Below are positions 17,176 through 25,132 of a stretch of 64,000 nucleotides of DNA, piece by piece. The position numbers and the translations under genes are program-made. Under the pieces are notes generated by a model. The model was not told the origin of the DNA and searched no databases. It saw only the letters and a list, made by a program, of their open reading frames with translations. Numbering within the stretch: the first letter of the stretch is position 1; each line of letters opens with the position of its first letter. Origin of the DNA: Mycobacterium senriense (GTDB lineage: Bacteria; Actinomycetota; Actinomycetes; Mycobacteriales; Mycobacteriaceae); the NCBI RefSeq assembly GCF_019668465.1, contig NZ_AP024828.1, forward strand, positions 1,240,001-1,304,000, written 5' to 3'.

Positions 17176-17944
17176 ACCCGGCCCGCCAACCTCGCGGCCG
17201 GCGAAAGACGGACGCCCTGCTCGGCGGAATCGGACGGGCCTGTTCGAGTGCGGTCGAATACCGCCCTGCAAACGATTTGGCTTTTGGCTGTTGATAGCGG
17301 GACTATGCAGAATATTCGGCCCATCGAAAGCCAGATTAGCCTGGAGGCCGGAGACTCGTGGTAGCTCGACCACGCCTTTCCCGCTGTCGGCGATCTAAAC
17401 AGTCCCGATGTTGTGCACCGCGACCATGCCAGCTCAATAGTGAAAGCGCTTGTGTGCCTGTGGTTTCCGATACTTCGCCGCACGCCGGGATAACTCGGGC
17501 GTGTGAGGCTCACAGAATGGGCCTGGGCCCCTTATCAACCGCCACTAATCGCAGATCAGCACCAGCCATTGTCATGCCGGGCTGCGGCCCGTGTCCCGGC
17601 TCCACTCCTCGATAAGCTGATGCTCGTAACCTTCTTGACGGATAGGCAGATCCGTATAGATCAGCAGTTCAAGGCCCCTGAAGCAGGTCAGCAGGCTGCC
17701 TCCCGAGAGCCAACATGACCCAGAATTCAGTCGATCGGACGACAGGGGCGCGTTGGAGATTAATCGCCAATGCCTCTAAATCGGTTGTGCTGCTCTCAGT
17801 TCGGCCCCAGCCGTGACGGCGGTAGCGTCTGTCGGTTCGGGCCCATGCCGTTACAATCCCTCGGTCAGGCCGCGGCAGCATATCGGAGCGAATGGCCACT
17901 GAGCGCGTTTGGGGCATTATCTGTCTGTGCTACGAGCGCTGGCA
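17176..17944. other. Gene-free left edge of the accessory island
   Basis: I find no convincing gene here. Open frames are short, start without ribosome sites and read as low-complexity or Cys/Arg-rich shadow sequence. The base composition is visibly less GC-rich than the flanking core genes. No tRNA, integrase fragment or flanking direct repeat was recognised by eye. The segment lies between fadE3 and the first island gene and may be the eroded boundary of the insertion. Confidence 0.6.
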
Positions 17945-18967
17945 TCAGCTGCCGCAGATCATTTTATGTACTGCCGCGGGAAAGACATACGACGCGCATT
18001 CATTGGGAAATGCCGTCCCCGGTCCAGCAATGACGTTGAGTTGCTTGTCGGATGAGCCTTGCCGCTGTTGCAGAACAACAGTGCCCTCCTCGGTATCCAC
18101 GTCGTCGAGTTTCAATTTGACGACATACCATCCCGGCTCAGGCTCCGTACTCGAGGTGATATGAAACCGCGGCCTGCCATCGCTTTTGAATAGGTATGCC
18201 GTCTGGCTACGCGCCTTGAGCGCCCGCTCGACCTGGTGATCAGACACTCCCCGCGTCGCCCACACGTAGACACCTAGCAAAACGGCGATGAGTGCACAGG
18301 CGCCAATCACCAGCTTGACCCGCGCCGTCTTTCGTCTGACCTTGACCGGAGCTATGTCAGCGCTGTGGCCGGGCTCGGCATGTGTCGACGAATCGTCGAT
18401 CCAAAACTGCCAGCCGGGCGGCGCGGGCGGCCAGGATGGATCTGGTTCCCAGCCGGGGCCCGGTGCCCAGCCTGCGGGAGTCGGAGGCCAGTTCGGTGGC
18501 GTGTTGAATCGACGTAACCCGTGAGGGCGTTCGCTGAGAATGCCGTTCGCCATTGGCGATGGGCTACGTGAGCTGTACGGAGCCAGTCCCAATCGCTCCA
18601 TCAGTTGCTGAACCGCCGGCGGCCAGGGGGTCTGCTTATCCGCCAGAACTTTCGCCACGAGAAGTAGGGCGGCACCGATGACGAAGTACACTGCAGCCCT
18701 GGCCAATTGGGAACTGAAGGTGCTGGTGCTGGATGTATGTCCGGTAGCGATGTCAATCGACAACGTCTCCTTCCACCCTTCGACCCTCAAGATCCAGAAA
18801 CCCGGGATCATGGCCAGCACACCCAGAATTGCCGCTGCATTTGCCGGCATCAATCCAAATTTCTGGCCGTCCCGACGACGACGATTCATCGTCCGCTTTA
18901 ATCGCCTATAGACCACGTACGCCACCAATGCCCAGATTCCGATCCCGATCAAAGCACCCACCGCCAC
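17945..18967 (-). CDS. Membrane protein with Trp/Pro-rich block, island protein 1
   Basis: A 340-residue membrane protein of unknown function. Membrane segments lie at residues 2-20, about 45-62, 88-107 and 218-236. Between the third and fourth, at about 154-190, is the Trp/Pro-rich block seen in three island proteins: FNTPPNWPPTPAGW followed by WEPDPSWPPAPPGWQFW. After the last membrane segment comes an outer domain of about 100 residues with VSDHQVERALKARS and PGWYVVKLKLDDV. The start is GTG with an overlapping AAGGAG; a second GTG two codons in (18961) is better spaced. It converges on nothing close and stands alone on the minus strand. I do not recognise a named family. Confidence 0.75.
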   Translation of the reverse strand: MAVGALIGIGIWALVAYVVYRRLKRTMNRRRRDGQKFGLMPANAAAILGVLAMIPGFWILRVEGWKETLSIDIATGHTSSTSTFSSQLARAAVYFVIGAALLLVAKVLADKQTPWPPAVQQLMERLGLAPYSSRSPSPMANGILSERPHGLRRFNTPPNWPPTPAGWAPGPGWEPDPSWPPAPPGWQFWIDDSSTHAEPGHSADIAPVKVRRKTARVKLVIGACALIAVLLGVYVWATRGVSDHQVERALKARSQTAYLFKSDGRPRFHITSSTEPEPGWYVVKLKLDDVDTEEGTVVLQQRQGSSDKQLNVIAGPGTAFPNECASYVFPAAVHKMICGS

Positions 18968-19300
18968 TCCTTTCTCTCATGCGTTGGAGCCCCGCTTCTC
19001 AATAGCTCTAGAAGATGAACCAAATGCTTATAACCGCTTACCCCGGTCGCAGCACGATCGGCCGGTCGACGTTGTCGTCTACACCCATGGGTGCCGCACG
19101 CGCCGATGGATAGGCAGCGGATGAATTCCGGGGGCGGCCAAGCAGCTTCGAGCCAGTACAAGTCCTCTGCCGGCAGGAGACGCTGCACTGCCATCCGGCG
19201 ATCTGCTGTGTCAAACTTGGCGCAGCGGTCAGGAGATCCGTAAGCCGGGTTCGACGCCAGGGACCCACAAAACGCAGGAGATCCGCATCTATTGCGCACC
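18968..19300. other. Gene-free stretch in island
   Basis: No supported gene. Two overlapping minus-strand frames exist, but their translations are Cys/Arg-rich and have no start context. The segment separates two minus-strand genes. Confidence 0.5.
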
Positions 19301-19606
19301 TTAATGCGGTCCGTAAATACTCCGGCATGCGGGCTGCTGCCCCTGACCCAATGGATACAGGAGAGTGTGCGGCTCGCCCAATGGTGCCCGACAATCATGT
19401 CCGACAACGCTTACCGGGACGCACGCTACGACCGGTGAATGCGCCCAGGGGCCATCGTTCGGGTAAACAATGGCCGTTGTGTATGCAGGATCCTGGCACT
19501 GACTGTCGGGCTGAGCCCCGGCTTGCGTCGCTCCGTCAAGCCCTACCACTGTGAGAATTAGACCGATCAATCCTGACGCCGCGATGACGCCGAGTGACTT
19601 TTTCAC
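19301..19606 (-). CDS. Small secreted protein with signal peptide
   Basis: A 101-residue predicted exported protein. It has a positive start (KKSLGVIAASGLIGLIL), a hydrophobic core and a likely signal-peptidase site near residue 31 (TQAGAQ). The mature part has about 70 residues with four cysteines (CQDP, ACVPV, HDC, AC), suggesting two disulfides. The GTG start follows GGCGGAGA. The family is not recognised; mature sequence is Pro/Gly-rich with no catalytic motif. Confidence 0.6.
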   Translation of the reverse strand: MKKSLGVIAASGLIGLILTVVGLDGATQAGAQPDSQCQDPAYTTAIVYPNDGPWAHSPVVACVPVSVVGHDCRAPLGEPHTLLYPLGQGQQPACRSIYGPH

Positions 19607-20212
19607 TTTCTCCGCCTTCCTGGAGCCGACGGCAGATGAGTAAAGGATGCGAATGTGCTTACTCTCGTTGTCCGCCGCGACTATGGGTCGAATTAGTCCT
19701 CATGCATGTCGCCGCATCAGACGTGTCCTTGCGGTGCCGAGGATCCTCACGCGTGCTACTTAACCGCAGGATCTGGCGGAAAGGGCGCGCGTGCATGCCG
19801 ATTCGTACGTTCGATCGACAAGGCGACGCGAAGCCGGTCGACACCGGCGGCGGATCCCTCACACCAGCCCACAGGCGTCCGACGTGAAACGTGTCATACA
19901 GCATTGATGAGCGGTGTCCGGTGACCACGGTGGCGCAGCCGGTCGCCCAGAGCGCCGGGGACGGCCACCGCCCGGCGACGCTCGCCACGACCACCGCCTT
20001 CTGGAGCTATCCCCGCTTCTGGAGCTATCCCCGCGCACTTCCCTTGCGTCACGGTGGCTGTGCAACGGCGAACGGACTCCCTCTCGTGTCATCCGAACGT
20101 TCGAATATCGCGGCCCCGGCACGCTATCGACTCGAATCCGCTGATTCGGGCAGGCCGACGATGCTAGACCAGTTCCTGACAATGCCGAGGGAGACACAAG
20201 GAGACCTGAAAC
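19607..20212. other. Gene-free stretch in island
   Basis: No supported gene. A GTG-started frame from 19921 reads plausibly for some 40 residues (TTVAQPVAQSAGDGHRP), then turns Arg-rich and overlaps the next gene, so it may be a remnant. Two perfect 18-bp copies of TTCTGGAGCTATCCCCGC lie in tandem at 19999-20034. The end of the segment carries the ribosome site AAGGAGA for the following lipoprotein. Confidence 0.5.
19999..20034 (+). repeat. 18-bp perfect tandem duplication
   Basis: Two adjacent identical copies of TTCTGGAGCTATCCCCGC. It is in a region with no convincing gene and is probably a simple slippage duplication. Confidence 0.85.
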
Positions 20213-20587
20213 ATGCCCGCGCAGACGAGATCGAGCGCAAACTGGGCGCTTTCAGTAGGCGCGTCCCTATCGTTGGCGACCGGGGTGGCTGCAGCCGTCG
20301 CAGGATGCGGTCACAGCACCGGCAGCGTCGGATCATCGATGAGTTGCTCCACCTACAACTCGGTGAATACGAACCCCGCGCAGTACACCGAAAACACGCG
20401 CGCAGTGAGCGATCTGCTGCTGGGACACGGTGTCAACCCCGGCGGCAATCATCATTACGACGCCGCCGCGGGCGATCACGTCATGAACGTCACTGTAGCC
20501 TCTGACGAGGTCACCCACTACTGCGCTAGCAATCCTGGCTCGACGATCGACCGGGGCGTCGCGTGGTCGAATTTCAAGACAAATTAG
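20213..20587 (+). CDS. Small lipoprotein, weakly HdeA-like
   Basis: A 124-residue predicted lipoprotein with a signal segment and a lipobox-like VAGC ending near residue 32; the ribosome site AAGGAGA is well placed. The mature part has a Cys early (MSCSTYN) and one late (THYCASNP), with the pattern YCxxNPxxxI near the C-terminus. This two-cysteine layout resembles small HdeA-like periplasmic chaperones, but similarity is weak and is inference. It is followed on the same strand by another lipoprotein gene after 128 bases. Both are likely surface proteins of the island. Confidence 0.7.
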   Translation: MPAQTRSSANWALSVGASLSLATGVAAAVAGCGHSTGSVGSSMSCSTYNSVNTNPAQYTENTRAVSDLLLGHGVNPGGNHHYDAAAGDHVMNVTVASDEVTHYCASNPGSTIDRGVAWSNFKTN

Positions 20588-20715
20588 GCGTGTTCGCCTG
20601 GCGCGGTGTCAGCCGAAGGTATGAAGATGCCACTGAGCCCCTCACTTCCCCAGGAACCTCTCGATATACCTACGAACGCGGTGTCCTGATGATGACGCCC
20701 CACAGGAGGAGATCC

Positions 20716-21300
20716 ATGCGGCTGGGACACAAGTCGGGTGCCACGATTGTCACCCTTATGGCCGTCGCGAGCGGGGCCGCGGGATGCGCAACGCCGAATA
20801 GTGTTCGGGGCCAGGCTCCTTCCCCCGCACAAACGTCGGTGACTCGGTTCGCTCCGACTCCCTCACCGCCCCCGGGGGGAGACCGATGGCCGCATCCGTT
20901 CCCAACCAACGGCTGCCGCTACGCGTACCCGCAAGAGATCGCCGAAGCGTCCGGAGTGCATGTGAGCTCGGAGGTCGATCGCGGCTCTTCCGGCTGCACC
21001 TATAACAACGGCGAAAACGCCTTCAGCGCCAAGACATTCGTCGCAGTCAGCACCATTGGCGCAGGCGGCTTCGACCATGAACTCACCAACGAAGCCGGCC
21101 GGGCCAACATCACCGACGTGCCAGGACTCGGGGTCGACGCCAAGCTACTCACCACCGCTACCTCAGGTCAGGCGCTCAACCTGCTGATCGTCAAGGTAGA
21201 CGCGCAACGTGCGATCAGCGTCCAGGTGGCACCAAACGGTGACCAGCACAACTCCACCCAAGTAGCCACCCTCATCCTGGCCCGCATGCAGAACGGTTGA
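20716..21300 (+). CDS. Lipoprotein, DUF3558-like
   Basis: A 194-residue lipoprotein with a signal peptide, a lipobox (SGAAGC) and a Pro/Ser/Thr-rich tether of about 40 residues. The folded part has NGCRYAYPQEIAEASG, SSGCTYN and a C-terminal SVQVAPNGDQ; this resembles actinobacterial DUF3558 lipoproteins, where two cysteines flank the first strand pair. The ATG at 20716 has an ideal AGGAGGA five bases upstream; the frame is open further upstream but without coding character. Function unknown; it should be anchored to the outer face of the cytoplasmic membrane. Confidence 0.8.
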   Translation: MRLGHKSGATIVTLMAVASGAAGCATPNSVRGQAPSPAQTSVTRFAPTPSPPPGGDRWPHPFPTNGCRYAYPQEIAEASGVHVSSEVDRGSSGCTYNNGENAFSAKTFVAVSTIGAGGFDHELTNEAGRANITDVPGLGVDAKLLTTATSGQALNLLIVKVDAQRAISVQVAPNGDQHNSTQVATLILARMQNG

Positions 21301-22155
21301 TTACCTACCGAACCGACAAACTCCGACAGGAACCAGAAAAGCATGGATGCCAGCCGAATCCGTGAGTTAGCGAGACCCGAGCCCAACAATCTGAGGCGCA
21401 GACGGTATTGCCGGCGGAAGGGCCGGCGTCACTGCTCAGCACCAGCGATTGGCGTAAGCGCCACATCGCTATCCGGCAGCACCCCAACACGCATACCGCG
21501 CGTCGCAAGAATTTCACGACGACGAGGCACCGTGTCTGATTCCAGGAATTTCGTTTGGTGCCGTCAGGCTGCCGGATTCATCCGATTGACTGATACCACA
21601 GGGGCGGCCGTCCTGTCATCGTCAGCTGTGAGAGATGGCATTTGGCTGGCCGAGCCAGCGTCGCGGCACCGAAAGGGCGTCATGAGAAGAGGACACAGCC
21701 GCATTTGCGGCCGCTTCACCAGCCACCGCATTGCTCAGCGAGTGTTCCAGAAACAAAGCAGACAGCACCACCCGCAGGAACTTCACATCTCAAGATCAGA
21801 AGAGCAAGACACCGAGGTCGGTGCAATGCTGAAGGATCAGCACAGCGTCGGGGAACCGTCTAACAGAGAGGTTGCTCTGACCGGATCTCGGTGGTGGCTT
21901 TCTGTAAGACAAAGGGCCCCAGGGACAGCGAGATCACTGATATCACTCATGGACGACATTGCGGTGAACGACAGCCTTAAGCCAGCGCAACCAGGTAACG
22001 GGCGGATCAAGTGCGGAACGGCTCCTCTTGGCGCCACGCCGAAAAGGTTGAGGGTCCAGCGACTCCGCACTCGCTACCTCAACACCACAGTGCCCGACCC
22101 TGTGGAGCGGACGCCCACGAACCACGACACAAGCCTCAAAGCCGCGGTAGCGCAA
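21301..22155. other. Open but apparently non-coding stretch before the hydrolase gene
   Basis: The frame of the downstream hydrolase is open from 21343, adding about 270 codons. That stretch translates to Arg/Ser/His-rich sequence with no domain and precedes a clear signal peptide, so I treat it as leader DNA. No opposite-strand gene, RNA or repeat was recognised. Confidence 0.55.
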
Positions 22156-22974
22156 ATGACGACCGCCGTACGAACCATCAGGCGTGCAGCGACTTCCCAA
22201 CCGCCATTGCTGCCGCGGCGCTTGGCTGTTGGTCTATCGTGTACCTTGCTATGCAGCGCTGTCTTAGCCGTCACGGCAAACGCGGACGTGACAGCTACAG
22301 TGAAGGCCCAGAGCACACAGCGGATGAACGGGCCCGCATTGAACGCCGGGCAGGACGGTACATACCACGCCGGCCAGGTCTTGAGCCTGGTTTGCCACAC
22401 CACCGGCGAGCGGGTGAAGGGCTACTTCAGCTTCAACATCCCCAACGGCGGGTGGGACAACCTCTGGTATAAGACGTCAGACGGTCACTTCGTCGCCGAC
22501 GTCGATATCGAGACGCACACCCTCAACCCGCTTGGACCGGAGTGCAGCCCGGGCGGACAGCAGCCCGCTGCCGCACCGTCCTCTAAGGCCGACGCCGCTG
22601 TGGCCAAGGCCAATTCCGCGGTTGGCAGCGACATGTTCGGCCCGCGCGGTTGTGGCCAGTTCGTCGCCTGGGCCTACGGGGTGCCAGGAATCGGCTACCA
22701 GACGGCCAAAGAGTTCCATAACGCACTCGCTTCCCAGGGACGCATTCACATGGACAAGAACTTTCCACGCGGCGCACTGGTCTTCTCGGAGAACTCACTC
22801 GATGGCGGAGCAGGCCACATCGACATCGCTCGGGGCGATGGCACCTTCGTCTCCGGCGGCGTCGAGGCGAACTATCGAGGGGTCGCCGGCGCCGGCCACA
22901 ACGTTCAGGTAATGAACACCTACGACCCCACGCCCGGCGCAACCTACCTCGGCTGGGCAGAAGCACCGTGGTGA
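22156..22974 (+). CDS. Exported NlpC/P60-type cell-wall hydrolase
   Basis: A 272-residue exported protein. A signal peptide covers residues 1-43 (hydrophobic LAVGLSCTLLCSAVLAVTANA). A bacterial SH3-like segment follows at about 50-122, with GQVLSLVCHTTGE and GGWDNLWYKTSDGHFVADVDI. A papain-like NlpC/P60 or CHAP domain spans about 150-272. Candidate catalytic residues are Cys166 (RGCGQFVAWAYG) and His221 (GAGHIDIARGDG). This architecture belongs to enzymes that cut peptidoglycan stem peptides. No good ribosome site precedes the chosen ATG, so the start is uncertain. The 598-residue island protein follows 162 bases downstream. Confidence 0.78.
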   Translation: MTTAVRTIRRAATSQPPLLPRRLAVGLSCTLLCSAVLAVTANADVTATVKAQSTQRMNGPALNAGQDGTYHAGQVLSLVCHTTGERVKGYFSFNIPNGGWDNLWYKTSDGHFVADVDIETHTLNPLGPECSPGGQQPAAAPSSKADAAVAKANSAVGSDMFGPRGCGQFVAWAYGVPGIGYQTAKEFHNALASQGRIHMDKNFPRGALVFSENSLDGGAGHIDIARGDGTFVSGGVEANYRGVAGAGHNVQVMNTYDPTPGATYLGWAEAPW

Positions 22975-23136
22975 TGGTGAACCATAAAGCGAATGAGGCT
23001 GGACCGAATGCGTCCTTGCCTCAACCGCTTTGGCCCGGACAGTCCAATCACCAGCGACCATCCACCTCCTGTCGACCGCCAGCTTCGAGTGGTGGGTGAC
23101 GACGAGGCCATTCATCAACCCGCCGGAGGACGCCTG

Positions 23137-24933
23137 ATGCCTGCAACGCGCTTCAATGCGCCCCCGAATTGGCCAGTGCCCCAAGGGTGGATGCCTTCCC
23201 CTGACTGGGAACCGGATCCGTCGTGGCCCCCTGCACCACCGGGATGGAAATTCTTTATCGACCAGCCCGTAACCCACCACAGCGCGGGCCTACCGGCAAG
23301 GGAAGCAGCGCCACTGTGGGCCCCTGGGTCTCCGAACTCCGCGCCGGCCCTATTCCTCCGGCGTTATCCGCGATGGGTCGCAATCGCGGTCGTGGCAACC
23401 GTAGCCCTGGCTTCCGTCATCGCCTACGTCTATCACCGCGCGAACCAGCCCGACATCGTCGTGTTGCAACCCGTTGATGCCCAAGGCAATGTCGAGAATG
23501 GCTGGACAGAAGACACCAGTCGCGCGAACCAACCCATCGACTGCTCGTTCGGCTCGCCGTCGCGCTACGACAAATCCGCCGGAGTGCGCGACTGTGGCGC
23601 CAGCGCCGACTCTGGTGATGCCTGCTGGCCCGCAGCTGACGGCACACACGTTCTATGTCTGATTGATCCTTTCTCCCACGTGCTCTACCGCATCCGAGCG
23701 CAAGGACTCAACACGCCGCGCAAGCCGCTGGCCGGCGACCCCATCCCATTCGCGTTGCAGCTCGACGACGGCACACAATGCCGGGTACGCATCGGCGGTG
23801 CCTGGGACCGACCGACCGAGCACCCCAATTGGGTGGGTCACTACGCCTGCCATGACCCATCCTCGATCTCCTCGCCGCGCACCTTCTCGGCCGTGTGGGG
23901 ACCACCCGACCAGGGAATCGACAAGGGCTTCGGCGGCTGGAGCGTGAGCGTCGGCCCCGCCGATGGGCATCTGGCCACCCGGAAAGTGGCTAAGGCTTTC
24001 TACGTGGCAGTCGCGGCGCAAACCGCCGCCGCAAGCGACAGCCCCACCGAAGGTCAAGGTGGTACCAGGCTGGTCACCAAATGCGGCCGAACACCGCAAT
24101 TTCAGCCAGAAGCGATCCGCACCGACTCGGGCGGACTAATGATCAGGATGAAAATCGTCGCGTTGTGCCCGGGCGGGGACGTGCTCATCTCCCCGCAAAC
24201 AACCATCAGCGTGACCTCGGGCGGCCAAGACGTCGCCGCCGGGGTGTTCGACCTGTCGAAGTCTCCGATCGTGATCCCACCCGGCTCCGGTACCAGCTCC
24301 CAACCCGCCGTCGAACACGAGTTCCGCTTCCCGCTCGGATCGTTCTGGCGCTTACCGGTTTCCACTCAGCAGGCACCCACCAGCGGCGCCCCGCAGACCG
24401 GCCCGACCGATCTGAACGTCCAGACACTCGTGGTGGCCTGCCAGGAAACCCCGTCCACGGTTACCACCGCCCCGGTCACCGGCACCACCAGGTCGAATCC
24501 GACCAGCATCGCGGTGGGGCCTGCCCCACCGCCATCCGGCGACAACGAGTCGGCGAGCTTCGACGCGCTGCGCGCCCTCGCCAACGCCGACCGGCCCTTC
24601 GTGATCGGTTCGCTCGTGGACCGCTGGGTACCGCAACTAAGTTCCAAACGACCCGGGCTCGTCGCCGACGGAATCACCTGGGACAACGTCGCCACCCTGC
24701 GTGAGCACCTTCAAATGCGGCTGCAGTACCCCGAGGTGCGGCTGCTGCGGACCGGGGACTGGTCGACCTTCTCCGTGCCCGACTTCTGGGTCACCATCGC
24801 TGGCGTCGTCTTCTCCGACGCCGACGGCGCGCTGGCATGGTGCCGAGACCACCACCTCGACCACGACCACTGCTACGCCAAACTCGTCAGCACCACCCAC
24901 CCCGTCGACGGCACCACAGCATTCAATCCGTAA
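23137..24933 (+). CDS. Membrane-anchored protein with Trp/Pro-rich block, island protein 2
   Basis: A 598-residue protein starting at an ATG with GGAGGA seven bases upstream. Residues 5-40 are the Trp/Pro-rich block (FNAPPNWPVPQGW, then WEPDPSWPPAPPGWKFF). One membrane segment lies at about 80-99, so most of the protein should be outside. The middle contains a Cys-bearing region (DCSFGSPSRYD, CWPAADGTHVLC). The C-terminal 130 residues form a distinct domain: VDRWVPQLSSKRPGL, TFSVPDFWVTIAG and WCRDHHLDHDHCYAKLVS. I recall that C-terminal pattern from extracellular parts of actinobacterial receptor kinases, but this was not checked. Function unknown; a surface sensor or assembly protein is possible. 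Confidence 0.75.
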   Translation: MPATRFNAPPNWPVPQGWMPSPDWEPDPSWPPAPPGWKFFIDQPVTHHSAGLPAREAAPLWAPGSPNSAPALFLRRYPRWVAIAVVATVALASVIAYVYHRANQPDIVVLQPVDAQGNVENGWTEDTSRANQPIDCSFGSPSRYDKSAGVRDCGASADSGDACWPAADGTHVLCLIDPFSHVLYRIRAQGLNTPRKPLAGDPIPFALQLDDGTQCRVRIGGAWDRPTEHPNWVGHYACHDPSSISSPRTFSAVWGPPDQGIDKGFGGWSVSVGPADGHLATRKVAKAFYVAVAAQTAAASDSPTEGQGGTRLVTKCGRTPQFQPEAIRTDSGGLMIRMKIVALCPGGDVLISPQTTISVTSGGQDVAAGVFDLSKSPIVIPPGSGTSSQPAVEHEFRFPLGSFWRLPVSTQQAPTSGAPQTGPTDLNVQTLVVACQETPSTVTTAPVTGTTRSNPTSIAVGPAPPPSGDNESASFDALRALANADRPFVIGSLVDRWVPQLSSKRPGLVADGITWDNVATLREHLQMRLQYPEVRLLRTGDWSTFSVPDFWVTIAGVVFSDADGALAWCRDHHLDHDHCYAKLVSTTHPVDGTTAFNP

Positions 24934-25132
24934 GCCGTGCAACGCCATCGCCAGCAGATGGCGAGCACCTTCGACATCGTGCTCTGCGTCTTCAGGCCCT
25001 CGGAGTCCGCTGTCCCCCGCCGGCTACGCGGACCCACTCAAGCGCCGCAACGCATTACGTCGGGGGCCACAGCGCCAGCAGCCGAACAGGTTGCGACACA
25101 GCTTCCTTCGACATAATTTCGGCGATAGGCGG

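Noticed and set aside
17176..17944. tRNA or attachment site at the island edge
   Set aside because: No cloverleaf, CCA-like end or matching direct repeat at the other boundary could be found by eye, so no integration mechanism is claimed.
19891..20505. A 204-codon ORF before and over the first lipoprotein
   Set aside because: Only the first ~40 residues look plausible; the rest is Arg-rich and out of frame with a well-supported lipoprotein start.
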